From the IMG/VR virus record IMGVR_UViG_3300034198_011610, positions 1-59,117 of that record: a DNA stretch of 59,117 bases; one strand, written 5' to 3'. Source of the DNA: a virus. This document shows positions 6,632 to 15,363 of the stretch, piece by piece. How positions within the stretch are numbered: position 1 is the first letter of the stretch; each line of letters starts with the position of its first letter. Both the position numbers and the translations under genes were made by a program. The notes below the pieces were generated by a model. It saw only the letters and a program-made list of their open reading frames with translations. It searched no databases and had not been told where the DNA came from.

Positions 6632-7218
6632 TATTACTAACCATAATGCTTCCAACAACAATAGATAGGAGGGAGCAATTTTCTAATTTATTAGAAGAAA
6701 TAAAAAGGCAGATATTAGTAAACAAATATGAAGACATTGTTGAGGTTATTGTTAACGAGGATAATAAAGAAATTAGTATTGGGAAGAAAAGACAACAATT
6801 ATTAGAAGAAGCAAGCGGGAAATGGGTTGTTGGTATTGATTCCGATGATTGGATTTCCGAAGATTATTTGCATGATATTGTAGAGACTTTGAAAAATAAT
6901 CCATTTATAGACCACGTTGGATTCCTAGAAGATTGCGACATTAACGGAGAAAAGTCATTGTCTATATTTAGCATAAGACATAAACATTGGGCTGAAAACT
7001 TTGACGGATACGACCATATTAGATGCGCTAATCCAAAGTCCGTTATATTAAGGGAAAAGGCGTTAGCTGTAGGTTTTGAAGACAGTAGATTTGGTGAAGA
7101 CAGGGTGTTTAGCGAAGCTGTAACTTCCCTCTTGACATCTGAAATTTTTATAGAAAAACCATTATATTTATACAGGCATATATCTACAGAGCATAACGAA
7201 AGGTATGGAATAAAATAA
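6628..7218 (+). CDS. Family-2-like glycosyltransferase
   Basis: 196 residues, shorter than most GT2 enzymes but with the core: an N-terminal beta strand MILLTIMLPTTIDRR, the KKRQQLLEEASGKWV helix, and the nucleotide-sugar/metal site GIDSDDWIS with D71, D73 and D74. FGEDRVFSE near residue 155 fits the catalytic ED(x)xF region. Starts in an ATGA overlap with the previous gene. Transfers a sugar from a nucleotide donor; acceptor unknown. Confidence 0.75.
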   Translation: MILLTIMLPTTIDRREQFSNLLEEIKRQILVNKYEDIVEVIVNEDNKEISIGKKRQQLLEEASGKWVVGIDSDDWISEDYLHDIVETLKNNPFIDHVGFLEDCDINGEKSLSIFSIRHKHWAENFDGYDHIRCANPKSVILREKALAVGFEDSRFGEDRVFSEAVTSLLTSEIFIEKPLYLYRHISTEHNERYGIK

Positions 7219-7224
7219 AAAGAC

Positions 7225-7437
7225 ATGATGCAGTTTAATACCCCAATACCAATAGTGGTTAAAGAAACGAAGGAAGATGGGTATGCATTGTATGTTGAAA
7301 GCGGGGGAATGTTAGAGAACGATATATGGACATGTGTTTTGTGTAGTGGAGGAATAATAAGGCACTACAATACAAGTCAATTAGTAATTTACAATAACGC
7401 AACATTTAACATAGACAAAAATGGAGAACCTAAATAG
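7225..7437 (+). CDS. Small beta-rich hypothetical protein in the glycan cassette
   Basis: 70 residues; ATG at 7225 or 7228. Alternating hydrophobic strands (PIPIVVKETKEDGYALYV, IWTCVLCSGG) suggest a small beta barrel. Overlaps the next gene by 17 bp. Similar short proteins beside glycosyltransferases are known in Bacteroidetes phages, without a function. Confidence 0.55.
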   Translation: MMQFNTPIPIVVKETKEDGYALYVESGGMLENDIWTCVLCSGGIIRHYNTSQLVIYNNATFNIDKNGEPK

Positions 7438-8101
7438 AGCGGTTATTATATCAGCTGGTATAGGAGGTTGGTATGCACAGGGCGTAAGAAGACTAGAAAG
7501 GTCGCTGGTGTTTGAGGGCTGGGGCGGCAACATTTTAACATGGAAAGACGACTACCCTCCAAATAGCCATAGGCACGAAGACTTCCCGTACTATATGAAA
7601 ATAGCAGCTTTTGAAGAAGCACTAAGGCAAGGCTATACTCACATACTATGGGTAGACGCTAGCTTTTGGGCAGTCAAAAGACCAGACAAAATGTTTGATA
7701 TTATAAACGACCAAGGTTATTATTTTTTTAGTAGTGGATATAATCTAGCACAGTCTGTAAATGATAATGCATTAGAGTATGTAGGATTATCTAGAGATGT
7801 TGCAGAAGGATTAAATGAATGGGCTTCTGGATGTGTAGGAATAAACTTCAATAATGATGATGGGAAGAACCTATATAACAGATGGAAACAACTTATGGAC
7901 GCTGGGTTAAGCAAAGGCAGCAGATTGCACGATAATCAAAGCTCAGATTCAAGATTTTTATTCCATAGGCAAGACCAAAGTTGTTTGAGTTTGGCTATAT
8001 GGGAACATGGTTTTAAGAATGAAAAAGGACTTGATATGGTTTCATACAAAGGAACGGGATATAATGAAAATGATTTAATATTTTTTATAGGAGGTTTATA
8101 A
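7421..8101 (+). CDS. Glycosyltransferase-like protein with DxS motif
   Basis: 226 residues. The N-terminal RAVIISAGIGGWYAQGVRRL resembles nucleotide-sugar binding; HILWVDASFW at 74-83 puts D79-A-S81 at the DxD position after a hydrophobic strand, as in GT-A families that handle galactose or related sugars. DDQS-like and HRQDQS near the C-terminus fit the acceptor-side catalytic loop. Stop and next start overlap as TAATG. Function is inferred from fold-level pattern. Confidence 0.6.
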   Translation: MENLNRAVIISAGIGGWYAQGVRRLERSLVFEGWGGNILTWKDDYPPNSHRHEDFPYYMKIAAFEEALRQGYTHILWVDASFWAVKRPDKMFDIINDQGYYFFSSGYNLAQSVNDNALEYVGLSRDVAEGLNEWASGCVGINFNNDDGKNLYNRWKQLMDAGLSKGSRLHDNQSSDSRFLFHRQDQSCLSLAIWEHGFKNEKGLDMVSYKGTGYNENDLIFFIGGL

Positions 8102-8892
8102 TGAAAATAGCAATAAGCTCAACTTACGACTCTAAGTATTTATTCTTTCTTCCAATAGTTTCTTATACGTGGAAGCTAATTGGCTGCGATGTGATTTGTC
8201 TTATGCCAGCCCCTGTTAGTAGTGAAGACCATAAAAAGTTAGAAATCGTGAAGCAATACATGCCCAATAACTGCTCGATATATCATTTCATATGCAACGC
8301 AGAACAGGCGGCAACATATTCCCAATGCTCAAGACTATATGCGGCTTCTTTGTGTGAAAATGATGAAGACTGGTTTATGATGTCCGATATAGACATGATT
8401 GTATTTAGCTCAGATTATTTCATGATGGAAGCTAACAAAGGGTTTACTGTATTTGGTGCGGATTTAGTTCCCGAAAACCAATACCCAATATGCTACATAA
8501 AGGGCAAGGTTAAATATTGGAAGGAGCATGTAACAAAAGGATTAAGTTATCAAGAGTGCCTAGATAATTTGCTTGGAGACATTAAATGCGAAAACATGAG
8601 AGGCAACTACTGGGCAAAAGACCAAGAGGAGATATACAACATTGTTAGCAAGACTTCCCCGACACTAATAAAAAGAGCAAGACCAAACACACAGTTTGCT
8701 AACAACAGGTTAGATAGGGATGATGCATACATATTAGACAGATTAACCCCAGATGTTTTAGACTATCATATTAACAGACCAGGATACGAGGATGATAAGT
8801 TTGCTATTATTATGAGCATACTAGAACATTACTATCCTGGCAAAAACGAATGGATTAAAAAATATAAAGAATCATGGATACAAATGAATTAG
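8101..8892 (+). CDS. Glycosyltransferase-like protein with DxD motif
   Basis: 263 residues. MKIAISSTYDSKYLFFLPIV at the N-terminus, helix QCSRLYAASL 75-84 and the strand WFMMSDIDMIVF 91-102 with D96/D98 give the pattern of GT8-like or GT-A enzymes, where the DxD binds the metal and sugar nucleotide. DRDDAYILDR about 205-214 may be the acceptor side. It is the longest gene of the cassette and overlaps the methyltransferase by 19 bp. Confidence 0.65.
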   Translation: MKIAISSTYDSKYLFFLPIVSYTWKLIGCDVICLMPAPVSSEDHKKLEIVKQYMPNNCSIYHFICNAEQAATYSQCSRLYAASLCENDEDWFMMSDIDMIVFSSDYFMMEANKGFTVFGADLVPENQYPICYIKGKVKYWKEHVTKGLSYQECLDNLLGDIKCENMRGNYWAKDQEEIYNIVSKTSPTLIKRARPNTQFANNRLDRDDAYILDRLTPDVLDYHINRPGYEDDKFAIIMSILEHYYPGKNEWIKKYKESWIQMN

Positions 8893-9446
8893 TTGAATGG
8901 CAAATTAGAGACACCGATGGGTTGGTAATGCCCTGGTGGACTCATCCGTTTTTGGCTGAATTGCAAACATGGGACAATAAAGATAAAAACTGGCTAGAGT
9001 TTGGCGGCGGAAGAAGTACCGCATGGCTAAGGAAACAAGCAAAATGGGTTGATACCATAGAGGCTAGTACGGAATGGGCAAATCAAGCTAAGATTGATTG
9101 CGACTCTAATGCATTGCAGAACGGGAGAATGATTGCCAAAGATTTACCAGATGGTATACAGGAAAGAAAGAGTGAATTTTTTGACTTAATACCAACAGAT
9201 AAGCAATATGATATTATTTCTGTAGATGGCATATGGAGATACGAATGCCTAGAGTGGGCTTTGAATCATTTAAAGGGAAGAGAGGGGATTATCATTGCAG
9301 ACAATTGGCATCAAGACTTTGTTTGGATTTCCCCGCCAGCAGAAAAACTAATGGAGGACTATAAAATAAACGTCTATATCCAACCAAACCACACTAACCA
9401 CGAGGGTAACCCATGGAAGACTGTGTATTGGAAAATACCAGCGTAA
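8874..9446 (+). CDS. SAM-dependent methyltransferase-like protein
   Basis: 190 residues. Class I Rossmann methyltransferase layout: motif I WLEFGGGRST 40-49, acidic ribose-binding E63 in VDTIEAS, and motif IV QYDIISVDGI 111-120, followed by GIIIADNW for the next strand. The catalytic motif is not diagnostic. Sitting inside a glycosyltransferase run, it most likely methylates a sugar or lipid-linked glycan, though a small-molecule or protein substrate is possible. Confidence 0.65.
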   Translation: MDTNELVEWQIRDTDGLVMPWWTHPFLAELQTWDNKDKNWLEFGGGRSTAWLRKQAKWVDTIEASTEWANQAKIDCDSNALQNGRMIAKDLPDGIQERKSEFFDLIPTDKQYDIISVDGIWRYECLEWALNHLKGREGIIIADNWHQDFVWISPPAEKLMEDYKINVYIQPNHTNHEGNPWKTVYWKIPA

Positions 9447-10024
9447 TGGAGATATACATACTATATGACGACAGAAGATGCGAGTACTTGCCGTTGATAC
9501 AAGGGGAGATGGACAGGCAGAAGATAACAGAGTATACGCTGTTCCCTCCCGTTCCACGTGAAACAGTGGTGTCTTCTATAAATGTATCCCAAAAAGAAAT
9601 CATAAGAATTGCTAAAGAAAAAGGATTGGATAAGGTTGTTATTATGGAGCAAGACATATGGTTTCCAAATGAAAAAGGGTGGGATTACTTTGTTTCTAAT
9701 GAGCCAAAGGAATACGATATATATTTGGCTGGCAGCTACTTGCTAGACAATAGAGTTGAGTACAAAGTCCCCTTGACAAAAGTAAATAGTTACGTTGGGC
9801 ATCACTGTATAATAGTAAACGAAAGATATTATGATAAGTTTTTAGAAACGCCAGAAGATATGCATATAGATACAGCGCAGCAAGACAAGGGGGAATTTTA
9901 CCTATGTTATCCTATGCCTGGACTACAAAGAGCTGGATTCAGCTCAAACAATAGAGGAATTGTTGACTACAATAAAATACTAGAACCAATACACATATAT
10001 GGAGAATCCGTACATACTATATAA
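9446..10024 (+). CDS. Glycosyltransferase-like protein, GT-A type
   Basis: 192 residues from ATG 9446, which overlaps the previous stop as TAATG; the frame continues upstream but would overlap the methyltransferase by 34 bp. MEIYILYDDRR then KVVIMEQDIWF 63-73 with E68-Q-D70 at the DxD site; AGSYLLDNR and GHHCIIVNERYYD resemble GT25-like or other GT-A folds. Last enzyme of the cassette. Confidence 0.55.
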   Translation: MEIYILYDDRRCEYLPLIQGEMDRQKITEYTLFPPVPRETVVSSINVSQKEIIRIAKEKGLDKVVIMEQDIWFPNEKGWDYFVSNEPKEYDIYLAGSYLLDNRVEYKVPLTKVNSYVGHHCIIVNERYYDKFLETPEDMHIDTAQQDKGEFYLCYPMPGLQRAGFSSNNRGIVDYNKILEPIHIYGESVHTI

Positions 10025-10283
10025 CGAGAATGGCTATGATTACATATTGCAGAAGAACTTCCCAAACTATATAGGAAGAGTAAATACCAAACTAGAAAGA
10101 CAAATAGCTCAACACCCAGTTGCTGGTTATAATCTATATATTAGCTTTGCTGGGATGCTAAACGGTAACTTCATTCAAATGGACAAACTTGCTATACAGC
10201 ACACCGAAGAAATTATGAGCAGTATGTCAAGTTTCTTTGTTGAAAAACTTGACAAATCAAAATACGAAAATTACAAAATATGA
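9999..10283 (+). CDS. Hypothetical protein at the end of the glycan cassette
   Basis: 94 residues, overlapping the upstream gene by 26 bp and the next by ATGA. Starts MENPYILYNENGYDYIL and ends with a helical charged segment KLDKSKYENYKI. No motif recognised; expression is clearly coupled to the neighbours. Confidence 0.5.
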   Translation: MENPYILYNENGYDYILQKNFPNYIGRVNTKLERQIAQHPVAGYNLYISFAGMLNGNFIQMDKLAIQHTEEIMSSMSSFFVEKLDKSKYENYKI

Positions 10284-10915
10284 TACAATCTCCAGTAAAC
10301 AATGTAATAGTAAAGGTAAAAACCAAGTACATAGGTAATATATCCAAGATATTGCAGCTGTCAGCAATCCAAAACGGGTCTTCGGTAGATAGCGTGGATT
10401 TGGTTAATATAATGGGAGAAATAGTAAGTCTTCCCCGTACAGTGAGCGATTATATAGGGTATAAAGGCTTTAGTACAAAAGATATGCAAGTGGGAGATAC
10501 AGCCATATTTAGCTATAGTGTAATCCATGATTTTGTAATTCCAGAGGAAGATGCAGACCCAATATACAGGAATAGATTCATGTACAAGGGTGAAGAATAT
10601 TTTTTAGCTGATGTTACTAAAGTATTTGGGGTTATTCGTGACGGGGAAATTATAATGGTCAATGGTTATGTAATGGCTTCCGAGTTTTCGGAAAGTAGCT
10701 TTGTTCTTCCCGCTAGCTTAAAAAAGATTAAAAAGGCAGCAGAGACAAATGTAATGCATATAGGATATCCAAAAACAGAAGACTCAAACATAGATATAGA
10801 CAACGGAGATAAAATATACTTTAATTCTATTACAGCCCAAAAATATCAAATAAATCAAAAGCCATTCTCCATAATCCAGCAAAACAAAATATTTGGCAAA
10901 GAAGTGTTAGATTAA
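10280..10915 (+). CDS. Tandem GroES-like beta-barrel protein
   Basis: 211 residues. Two segments follow the GroES pattern. First: NVIVKVKTKYIG, IMGEIVSLPRT (44-54), MQVGDTAIFSY (69-79), YKGEEYFLADVTKVFGVI (102-119). Second: VMHIGYPK (158-165), IDIDNGDKIYFN (171-182), and a closing strand NKIFGKEVLD. The order 'valve strand, GD turn, closing strand' twice over suggests a double Cpn10-like fold. Since it sits between the glycan cassette and the connector genes, it may be a folding factor or a virion component. The fold call is moderate. Confidence 0.5.
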   Translation: MIQSPVNNVIVKVKTKYIGNISKILQLSAIQNGSSVDSVDLVNIMGEIVSLPRTVSDYIGYKGFSTKDMQVGDTAIFSYSVIHDFVIPEEDADPIYRNRFMYKGEEYFLADVTKVFGVIRDGEIIMVNGYVMASEFSESSFVLPASLKKIKKAAETNVMHIGYPKTEDSNIDIDNGDKIYFNSITAQKYQINQKPFSIIQQNKIFGKEVLD

Positions 10916-10947
10916 AAAAAAGTATTAGTTTTGAGTAAAGTATACTT

Positions 10948-11634
10948 ATGAACTTACAAGAAACATACGACTTTCTTAACTTTTGGATTAATAAATATAC
11001 GGGAGCTTGGTATACAATACCAGAGCTTGAAATGGTTATTGATAGAGGACAAATGTCTTTGTTTAATGACCTTCAAATACAATACGCAACTTCGCAAAGA
11101 GTAAAAGATGGGTTAGCCCCATTTAGAAGCACAGCATTATTTACCCCAGCAACATCTACAAGCGGATTAATAACAATATCAAGTTTATCTAATGACCCAT
11201 ATGTTTCTTTGCTTGATTTGAGAATAGAATTTACGGACGCATCTGGAAGAAATAATTTTGTATCTGTAAAAATGTATAATGAGGATGAAATTTCTTTTAG
11301 ACTAATGTCTCAAATAGACCCATTGACAGAAGAATTTCCGATAGGCGAAGTGGTATCTAAGGGGGTATTTCAATTATACCCAGCAACGGGTTATACAGGT
11401 AAGGTTACTTATTTAAGAAGACCAAACAAGCCTAATACAGTTTATACGGTTAATGGAAGGGTTATAACGATTAATGAACCAGCATCCACTCAAATAGAGT
11501 GGCTAGAGAATTGGCAAAACGCTGTATTGATAAAGGCTTTGTCTAGTATAGGTATTAATTTAGGGGAACAAGATATAATGCAATACTCAGAATTAAAGAG
11601 CCAATCAAATTTTGTTTCTAAAAACATGGTATAA
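10948..11634 (+). CDS. Virion ring/connector protein (head-tail interface)
   Basis: 228 residues. Helical N-terminus (ETYDFLNFWINKY), a beta-rich centre (LFTPATSTSGLITISSL) and a helical end. Size and position, first of three similar genes ahead of tail fibre genes, match the stacked ring or adaptor proteins of Bacteroidetes podoviruses. Separated from the upstream gene by 32 bp, so the late cluster may start here. Assigned by context. Confidence 0.5.
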   Translation: MNLQETYDFLNFWINKYTGAWYTIPELEMVIDRGQMSLFNDLQIQYATSQRVKDGLAPFRSTALFTPATSTSGLITISSLSNDPYVSLLDLRIEFTDASGRNNFVSVKMYNEDEISFRLMSQIDPLTEEFPIGEVVSKGVFQLYPATGYTGKVTYLRRPNKPNTVYTVNGRVITINEPASTQIEWLENWQNAVLIKALSSIGINLGEQDIMQYSELKSQSNFVSKNMV

Positions 11635-11636
11635 TT

Positions 11637-12305
11637 ATGGCACAAACAATATATCGTATTGCCGAACAAATATATTCTCTTATAGAGGGTGGTGACCCTG
11701 GTACAGCTTCATCTATAAGTTTGAATGAATTAAAGATATCGGTAGGACAGGTAATAAATCAAAGGTTAAGAATTGATTATTTTAATTCTGGTTTAAAGCT
11801 AGGGGAAGCGATTCCAAACAATACTGTAATTGCTAAGTACGATAACATATTAGTATCTCAATACGGTAACGGTCAAAGCAAAATAAAGTTACCAGTAAAG
11901 CCAATGATGCTTCCAAGAAACATGGGGGTTTGGTCTATATATCAACCAGACGAGCCAGAGAAGGAGTTCATCCCCTTGCAAATGGGACAATCTAATTTAC
12001 TTCGCTCTCAATTATTATTAAATGACTTATTGGGACAAGTTGGATATGAAGTAAGGGGTTTGGATGTTTATTTTACAAAAGATATAACTAGCAGATTGCC
12101 AGTTTATGTAAACGTAGAATTGGCTATTATGGATATATCTAATTATGGCGATTATGATATTCTCCCAGTTCCGCCAGAAATGGAATGGGAAATTGTTCAA
12201 GAAGTATACAAACTATATATTACTCAACCTACAGCGGACAAAGTTGTTTCTCCTACTGCAAAAGAAGAAAAAGGACTACCGCTTAACCAACAAGAACAAT
12301 CGTAA
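11637..12305 (+). CDS. Virion ring/connector protein
   Basis: 222 residues starting 2 bp after the preceding stop. The helical N-terminus TIYRIAEQIYSLIEGG, a loop, then beta strands ending in a helix EWEIVQEVYKLYI resemble ring proteins of crAss-like phages. Overlaps the next gene as TAATG. The Gln/Lys-rich tail is unstructured. Confidence 0.5.
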   Translation: MAQTIYRIAEQIYSLIEGGDPGTASSISLNELKISVGQVINQRLRIDYFNSGLKLGEAIPNNTVIAKYDNILVSQYGNGQSKIKLPVKPMMLPRNMGVWSIYQPDEPEKEFIPLQMGQSNLLRSQLLLNDLLGQVGYEVRGLDVYFTKDITSRLPVYVNVELAIMDISNYGDYDILPVPPEMEWEIVQEVYKLYITQPTADKVVSPTAKEEKGLPLNQQEQS

Positions 12306-13054
12306 TGACATACGCAAACATAGATATGATAGTAAGGAGAAGCCTCTTGGAAAGGGGCTATCCTATCCATTATTATGCAGAGTATTTGCTACACGCAAGT
12401 TCTTGCATAAGGCAATTGACCTACGACACTTTAAAAATAATAAACTCAGTAAGTCTTCCCGTTAATAGCTATTATGCAGTTGACTTACCAGAAGACTTTG
12501 TTGACGACATATCTGTTAATGTACCTACGGGTAGTTTTTTAAAACCCGTACCGAAGAACGACAGCATAAATCCATTAAGACTAGTAGACCCAACTACAGG
12601 TCAATTTGTTCCATACAAAGATGCTGGGCAAAATGAAACAGTTTATGGGATTAATCCTAGCTGGCTTTGGTATTGGAACGTAAATGATTACGGAGAGCCT
12701 ACTGGTAGATTTTATGGAGCTGGTGGGGGAGAAAGAGCTAACGGATATAAGTTATTTAAAGAAAGAAGACAAATTCAATTAACAGAAACATTTACTGGCG
12801 ATACTATCGTATTGCTTTACATATCTGACGGACAAAGCGTAAACAGTGCTACTCAAATAGATATGTTGGCTTTCTCTACAATTCAAGCATATATAGATTG
12901 GAAGACTTCCCCTAACGCAGCTAGAAAAGATAGTTATGAAGCTAGAACATATGCAGATGAAAAAAGATTATTGAGAGCTAAGTTGAATGATTTGACTGTT
13001 GTTGATATTAAGAACATTGTTCGTAAACAATTTATGGCTGCAATTAAAAACTAA
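12305..13054 (+). CDS. Head-tail connector-like protein
   Basis: 249 residues. N-terminal helices (NIDMIVRRSLLERGYPIHYY) lead to a beta domain (VNSYYAVDLPEDFVDDISV) and a helical C-terminus rich in Lys/Arg (RTYADEKRLLRAKLNDL). This helix-barrel-helix pattern and the place before the fibre genes fit a gp4/gp10-like adaptor of podovirus necks. No catalytic residues. Confidence 0.55.
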   Translation: MTYANIDMIVRRSLLERGYPIHYYAEYLLHASSCIRQLTYDTLKIINSVSLPVNSYYAVDLPEDFVDDISVNVPTGSFLKPVPKNDSINPLRLVDPTTGQFVPYKDAGQNETVYGINPSWLWYWNVNDYGEPTGRFYGAGGGERANGYKLFKERRQIQLTETFTGDTIVLLYISDGQSVNSATQIDMLAFSTIQAYIDWKTSPNAARKDSYEARTYADEKRLLRAKLNDLTVVDIKNIVRKQFMAAIKN

Positions 13055-13056
13055 TT

Positions 13057-13341
13057 ATGCCTGTATTAAAGGGAAATACAAGTGGTTCTATAAATCTTGT
13101 GGGATACAACATCCCCTCGACTATAGAATCATTTTCTATAGTGAATAAGGACGCTTCATCAGTAACAGTTACTGTTTATATTTCTGATGGGGATGGTAAT
13201 GATGTTGCTATAACAGCATTGAATTATTCCCTATCTGTTGGACAGGCTTATGTGAGAAAGAATCCAATACGAGTTCTTCCCAATAATTACATTTACATTG
13301 TAACATCTGGAGAAATAGATTATTATTTTACAATAGATTAA
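13057..13341 (+). CDS. Small beta-sandwich virion protein
   Basis: 94 residues, almost all beta (STIESFSIVNKDASSVTVTV). It resembles the small decoration-like or fibre-base beta sandwiches found between the connector and fibre genes of Bacteroidetes phages. Inferred structural. Confidence 0.5.
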   Translation: MPVLKGNTSGSINLVGYNIPSTIESFSIVNKDASSVTVTVYISDGDGNDVAITALNYSLSVGQAYVRKNPIRVLPNNYIYIVTSGEIDYYFTID

Positions 13342-13345
13342 TAAC

Positions 13346-13771
13346 ATGCCAGAATCAACAAAAGAACTTGCTAATGGCAAGTACATAGATGACCAAATGG
13401 GAAATGGCGTTCCAGAAGGGGGAACAACTGGTCAAGTGTTGGCTAAAGCAAGCAATACCGATTATGATACAGAATGGATTGCTGCAAGCGGTGGAAGTCA
13501 AGACTTACAGCAAGTAACGGACATAGGCAATACAACAACTAATGATATAATTGCAAGTGGAGTTGGAGTAAATAATGGTACATATACAGCTTATATATAC
13601 AACACAAATGGCACTGCATCTTTTACATTAGAAATACCAAACGGTACTGGTATTTATACTATACCTATAAAAGTTAATGGAATATCGGCAGATTCTTTTG
13701 GTGAAATAAATATACCAACTGGGGGTAGTACAGTTGGATTTGAACAAACTTTTTTATTAATGGGAGCTTAA
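13346..13771 (+). CDS. Tail-fibre-like protein
   Basis: 141 residues. Residues about 26-48 contain GGTTGQVLAKAS, NTDYDTEWIAA, the short repeat typical of phage tail-fibre shafts, and QDLQQVTDIGNTTTNDI is another known fibre signature. Probably an attachment or trimerising part of a longer fibre. Confidence 0.65.
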   Translation: MPESTKELANGKYIDDQMGNGVPEGGTTGQVLAKASNTDYDTEWIAASGGSQDLQQVTDIGNTTTNDIIASGVGVNNGTYTAYIYNTNGTASFTLEIPNGTGIYTIPIKVNGISADSFGEINIPTGGSTVGFEQTFLLMGA

Positions 13772-13775
13772 ATAT

Positions 13776-14108
13776 ATGCCTACAAATACGTATAAAATAT
13801 TAGGACAGGTGAACCCATCGCCAACGACAGAAACTTTGTTATACACAGTTCCATTATCTACATCTGCGGTATGTAGCTCTATAGTGGTATGCAATTGGGG
13901 AACTACAGATAGTTCGTTCAGAATATCTTTAAGCGAAAATTCAGCATCAACAGACCCAAAGGATTATTTATATTATGACGTAGCAATAGCTGGGAATGAT
14001 ACATTTATTGCTACAATAGGTATTACATTGTCAGCAAATTGGGACATAAGAGTATATTCTGCTAATAATAAATTATCGTATACAGTATTTGGAACAGAAA
14101 TAACTTAA
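13776..14108 (+). CDS. Small beta-sandwich tail protein
   Basis: 110 residues. YKILGQVNPSPTTETLLYTV, then SSIVVCNWGTT and LSANWDIRVYSANN form the pattern of a common phage protein found near receptor-binding genes in many phage groups. Probably exposed on the virion; binding partner unknown. Confidence 0.6.
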   Translation: MPTNTYKILGQVNPSPTTETLLYTVPLSTSAVCSSIVVCNWGTTDSSFRISLSENSASTDPKDYLYYDVAIAGNDTFIATIGITLSANWDIRVYSANNKLSYTVFGTEIT

Positions 14109-14111
14109 TAA

Positions 14112-15362
14112 ATGGCACAAGGATATTCCGCATATAGCATATTTAGTAGCGATGTTTCTATAAGAGACAGTGCAAACTTGGACGCGTTTAGTAGGTTAAG
14201 GGTATCCAATCCATTAATACTACACAACTCTCAGTTTACGTATGACCTTGCTCCGATTATTATGGAGCAAATAACTAACGGAACGGGAGCGACTATTGCG
14301 CATGATAGCACAAACAGAAGTGCATTAATGACGTTTAGCTCAACACCAACTGGCGGGAAGTCGTACATGCAGAGCTACGAGTATCTCCCGTACCAACCAG
14401 GAAGGTCTCAATTAATATTTGTTACATTCAACATGATTGCGGCTGTAGCCAACGTATTGAAATTTGCTGGATATTCAGACGGAGTAAACGGAATAGAATT
14501 TCAATTAAATGGGACTACAAAGCAATTTGTGGTATATTCTGCAAGTTCTGCTGGAAATGAAACAGTTACTCAGTCTAGTTGGAATATAGATAAATTAGAC
14601 GGAACGGGAGCTAGCGGAATAACATTAGACATAACCAAAACACAAATACTAGTAATAGACATACAGGCTCTTTATGTAGGTAGGGTTAGGGTTGGCTTCG
14701 ATATCGGCGGGGTAATTGTTTATGCTCATGAATTTTTGCACTCAAATTTATTTGCTTCCCCGTACATACAAACAGCTAATTTACCTGTAAGATGCGGCAT
14801 GACATGCACAGCAACGGTTAGCACAACAATGAGCTTTATATGTTCCGCAGTTATATCAGAAGGAGGCTCAGAGGATATAAATGTATACGGTTATACATTT
14901 CAGCAAGATAGCGGAGCTGTTAACGTAGGTACAGGCGGTACGCATATGATAAGTCTTAGACCAAGGACAACATTTAACAGTATAGCAAATAGAACAAGGG
15001 TAGCATATATAGATGTAGAAATTTATAACGCTGGCAATCAACCTATTCAGTGGCAGTTATGTGTTGGTCAAGCCATATCTGGGACTACTACATATAATAA
15101 TGTAAATGCATCATATAGCTCAAGCGAGTATAATGTATTGGGAACACTTAGTGGCAGCCCAGCTATTGTAATAGATGGTGGATTTGTAGCCTCATCTGGA
15201 GGAGCTAAAGGTGTGACAAATACTGCTATTGTATCTCGCTATCCAATCACTCTTGACGCGGCTGGATTACACAGAGCAATGGGAACTTTAACACTTAAGG
15301 CTATATCATTAAGTGGTACACAATCTGTTTATTCTTCAATTAAATTTAGAGAAATTAGATAA
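14112..15362 (+). CDS. Tail/virion structural protein of the 'SRLRVS' type
   Basis: 416 residues of predicted beta structure. The N-terminal LDAFSRLRVSNPLILH plus SQFTYDLAP is a recurrent start of large phage structural proteins, followed by a long jelly-roll-like part and a C-terminal beta domain with Gly/Ser-rich turns (GGAKGVTN). Likely a receptor-binding or baseplate-like protein. Confidence 0.65.
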   Translation: MAQGYSAYSIFSSDVSIRDSANLDAFSRLRVSNPLILHNSQFTYDLAPIIMEQITNGTGATIAHDSTNRSALMTFSSTPTGGKSYMQSYEYLPYQPGRSQLIFVTFNMIAAVANVLKFAGYSDGVNGIEFQLNGTTKQFVVYSASSAGNETVTQSSWNIDKLDGTGASGITLDITKTQILVIDIQALYVGRVRVGFDIGGVIVYAHEFLHSNLFASPYIQTANLPVRCGMTCTATVSTTMSFICSAVISEGGSEDINVYGYTFQQDSGAVNVGTGGTHMISLRPRTTFNSIANRTRVAYIDVEIYNAGNQPIQWQLCVGQAISGTTTYNNVNASYSSSEYNVLGTLSGSPAIVIDGGFVASSGGAKGVTNTAIVSRYPITLDAAGLHRAMGTLTLKAISLSGTQSVYSSIKFREIR

Positions 15363-15363
15363 T

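Noticed and set aside
5945-10024. Glycosylated-DNA system (glucosyl-hydroxymethyl type)
   Set aside because: No hydroxymethylase, thymidylate synthase-like, dNMP kinase or modified-base gene is visible; virion or surface glycan more likely.
12145-12465. 106-codon frame in the ring-protein region
   Set aside because: Lies over two strong genes in another frame with Lys/Arg-rich random composition; a shadow.
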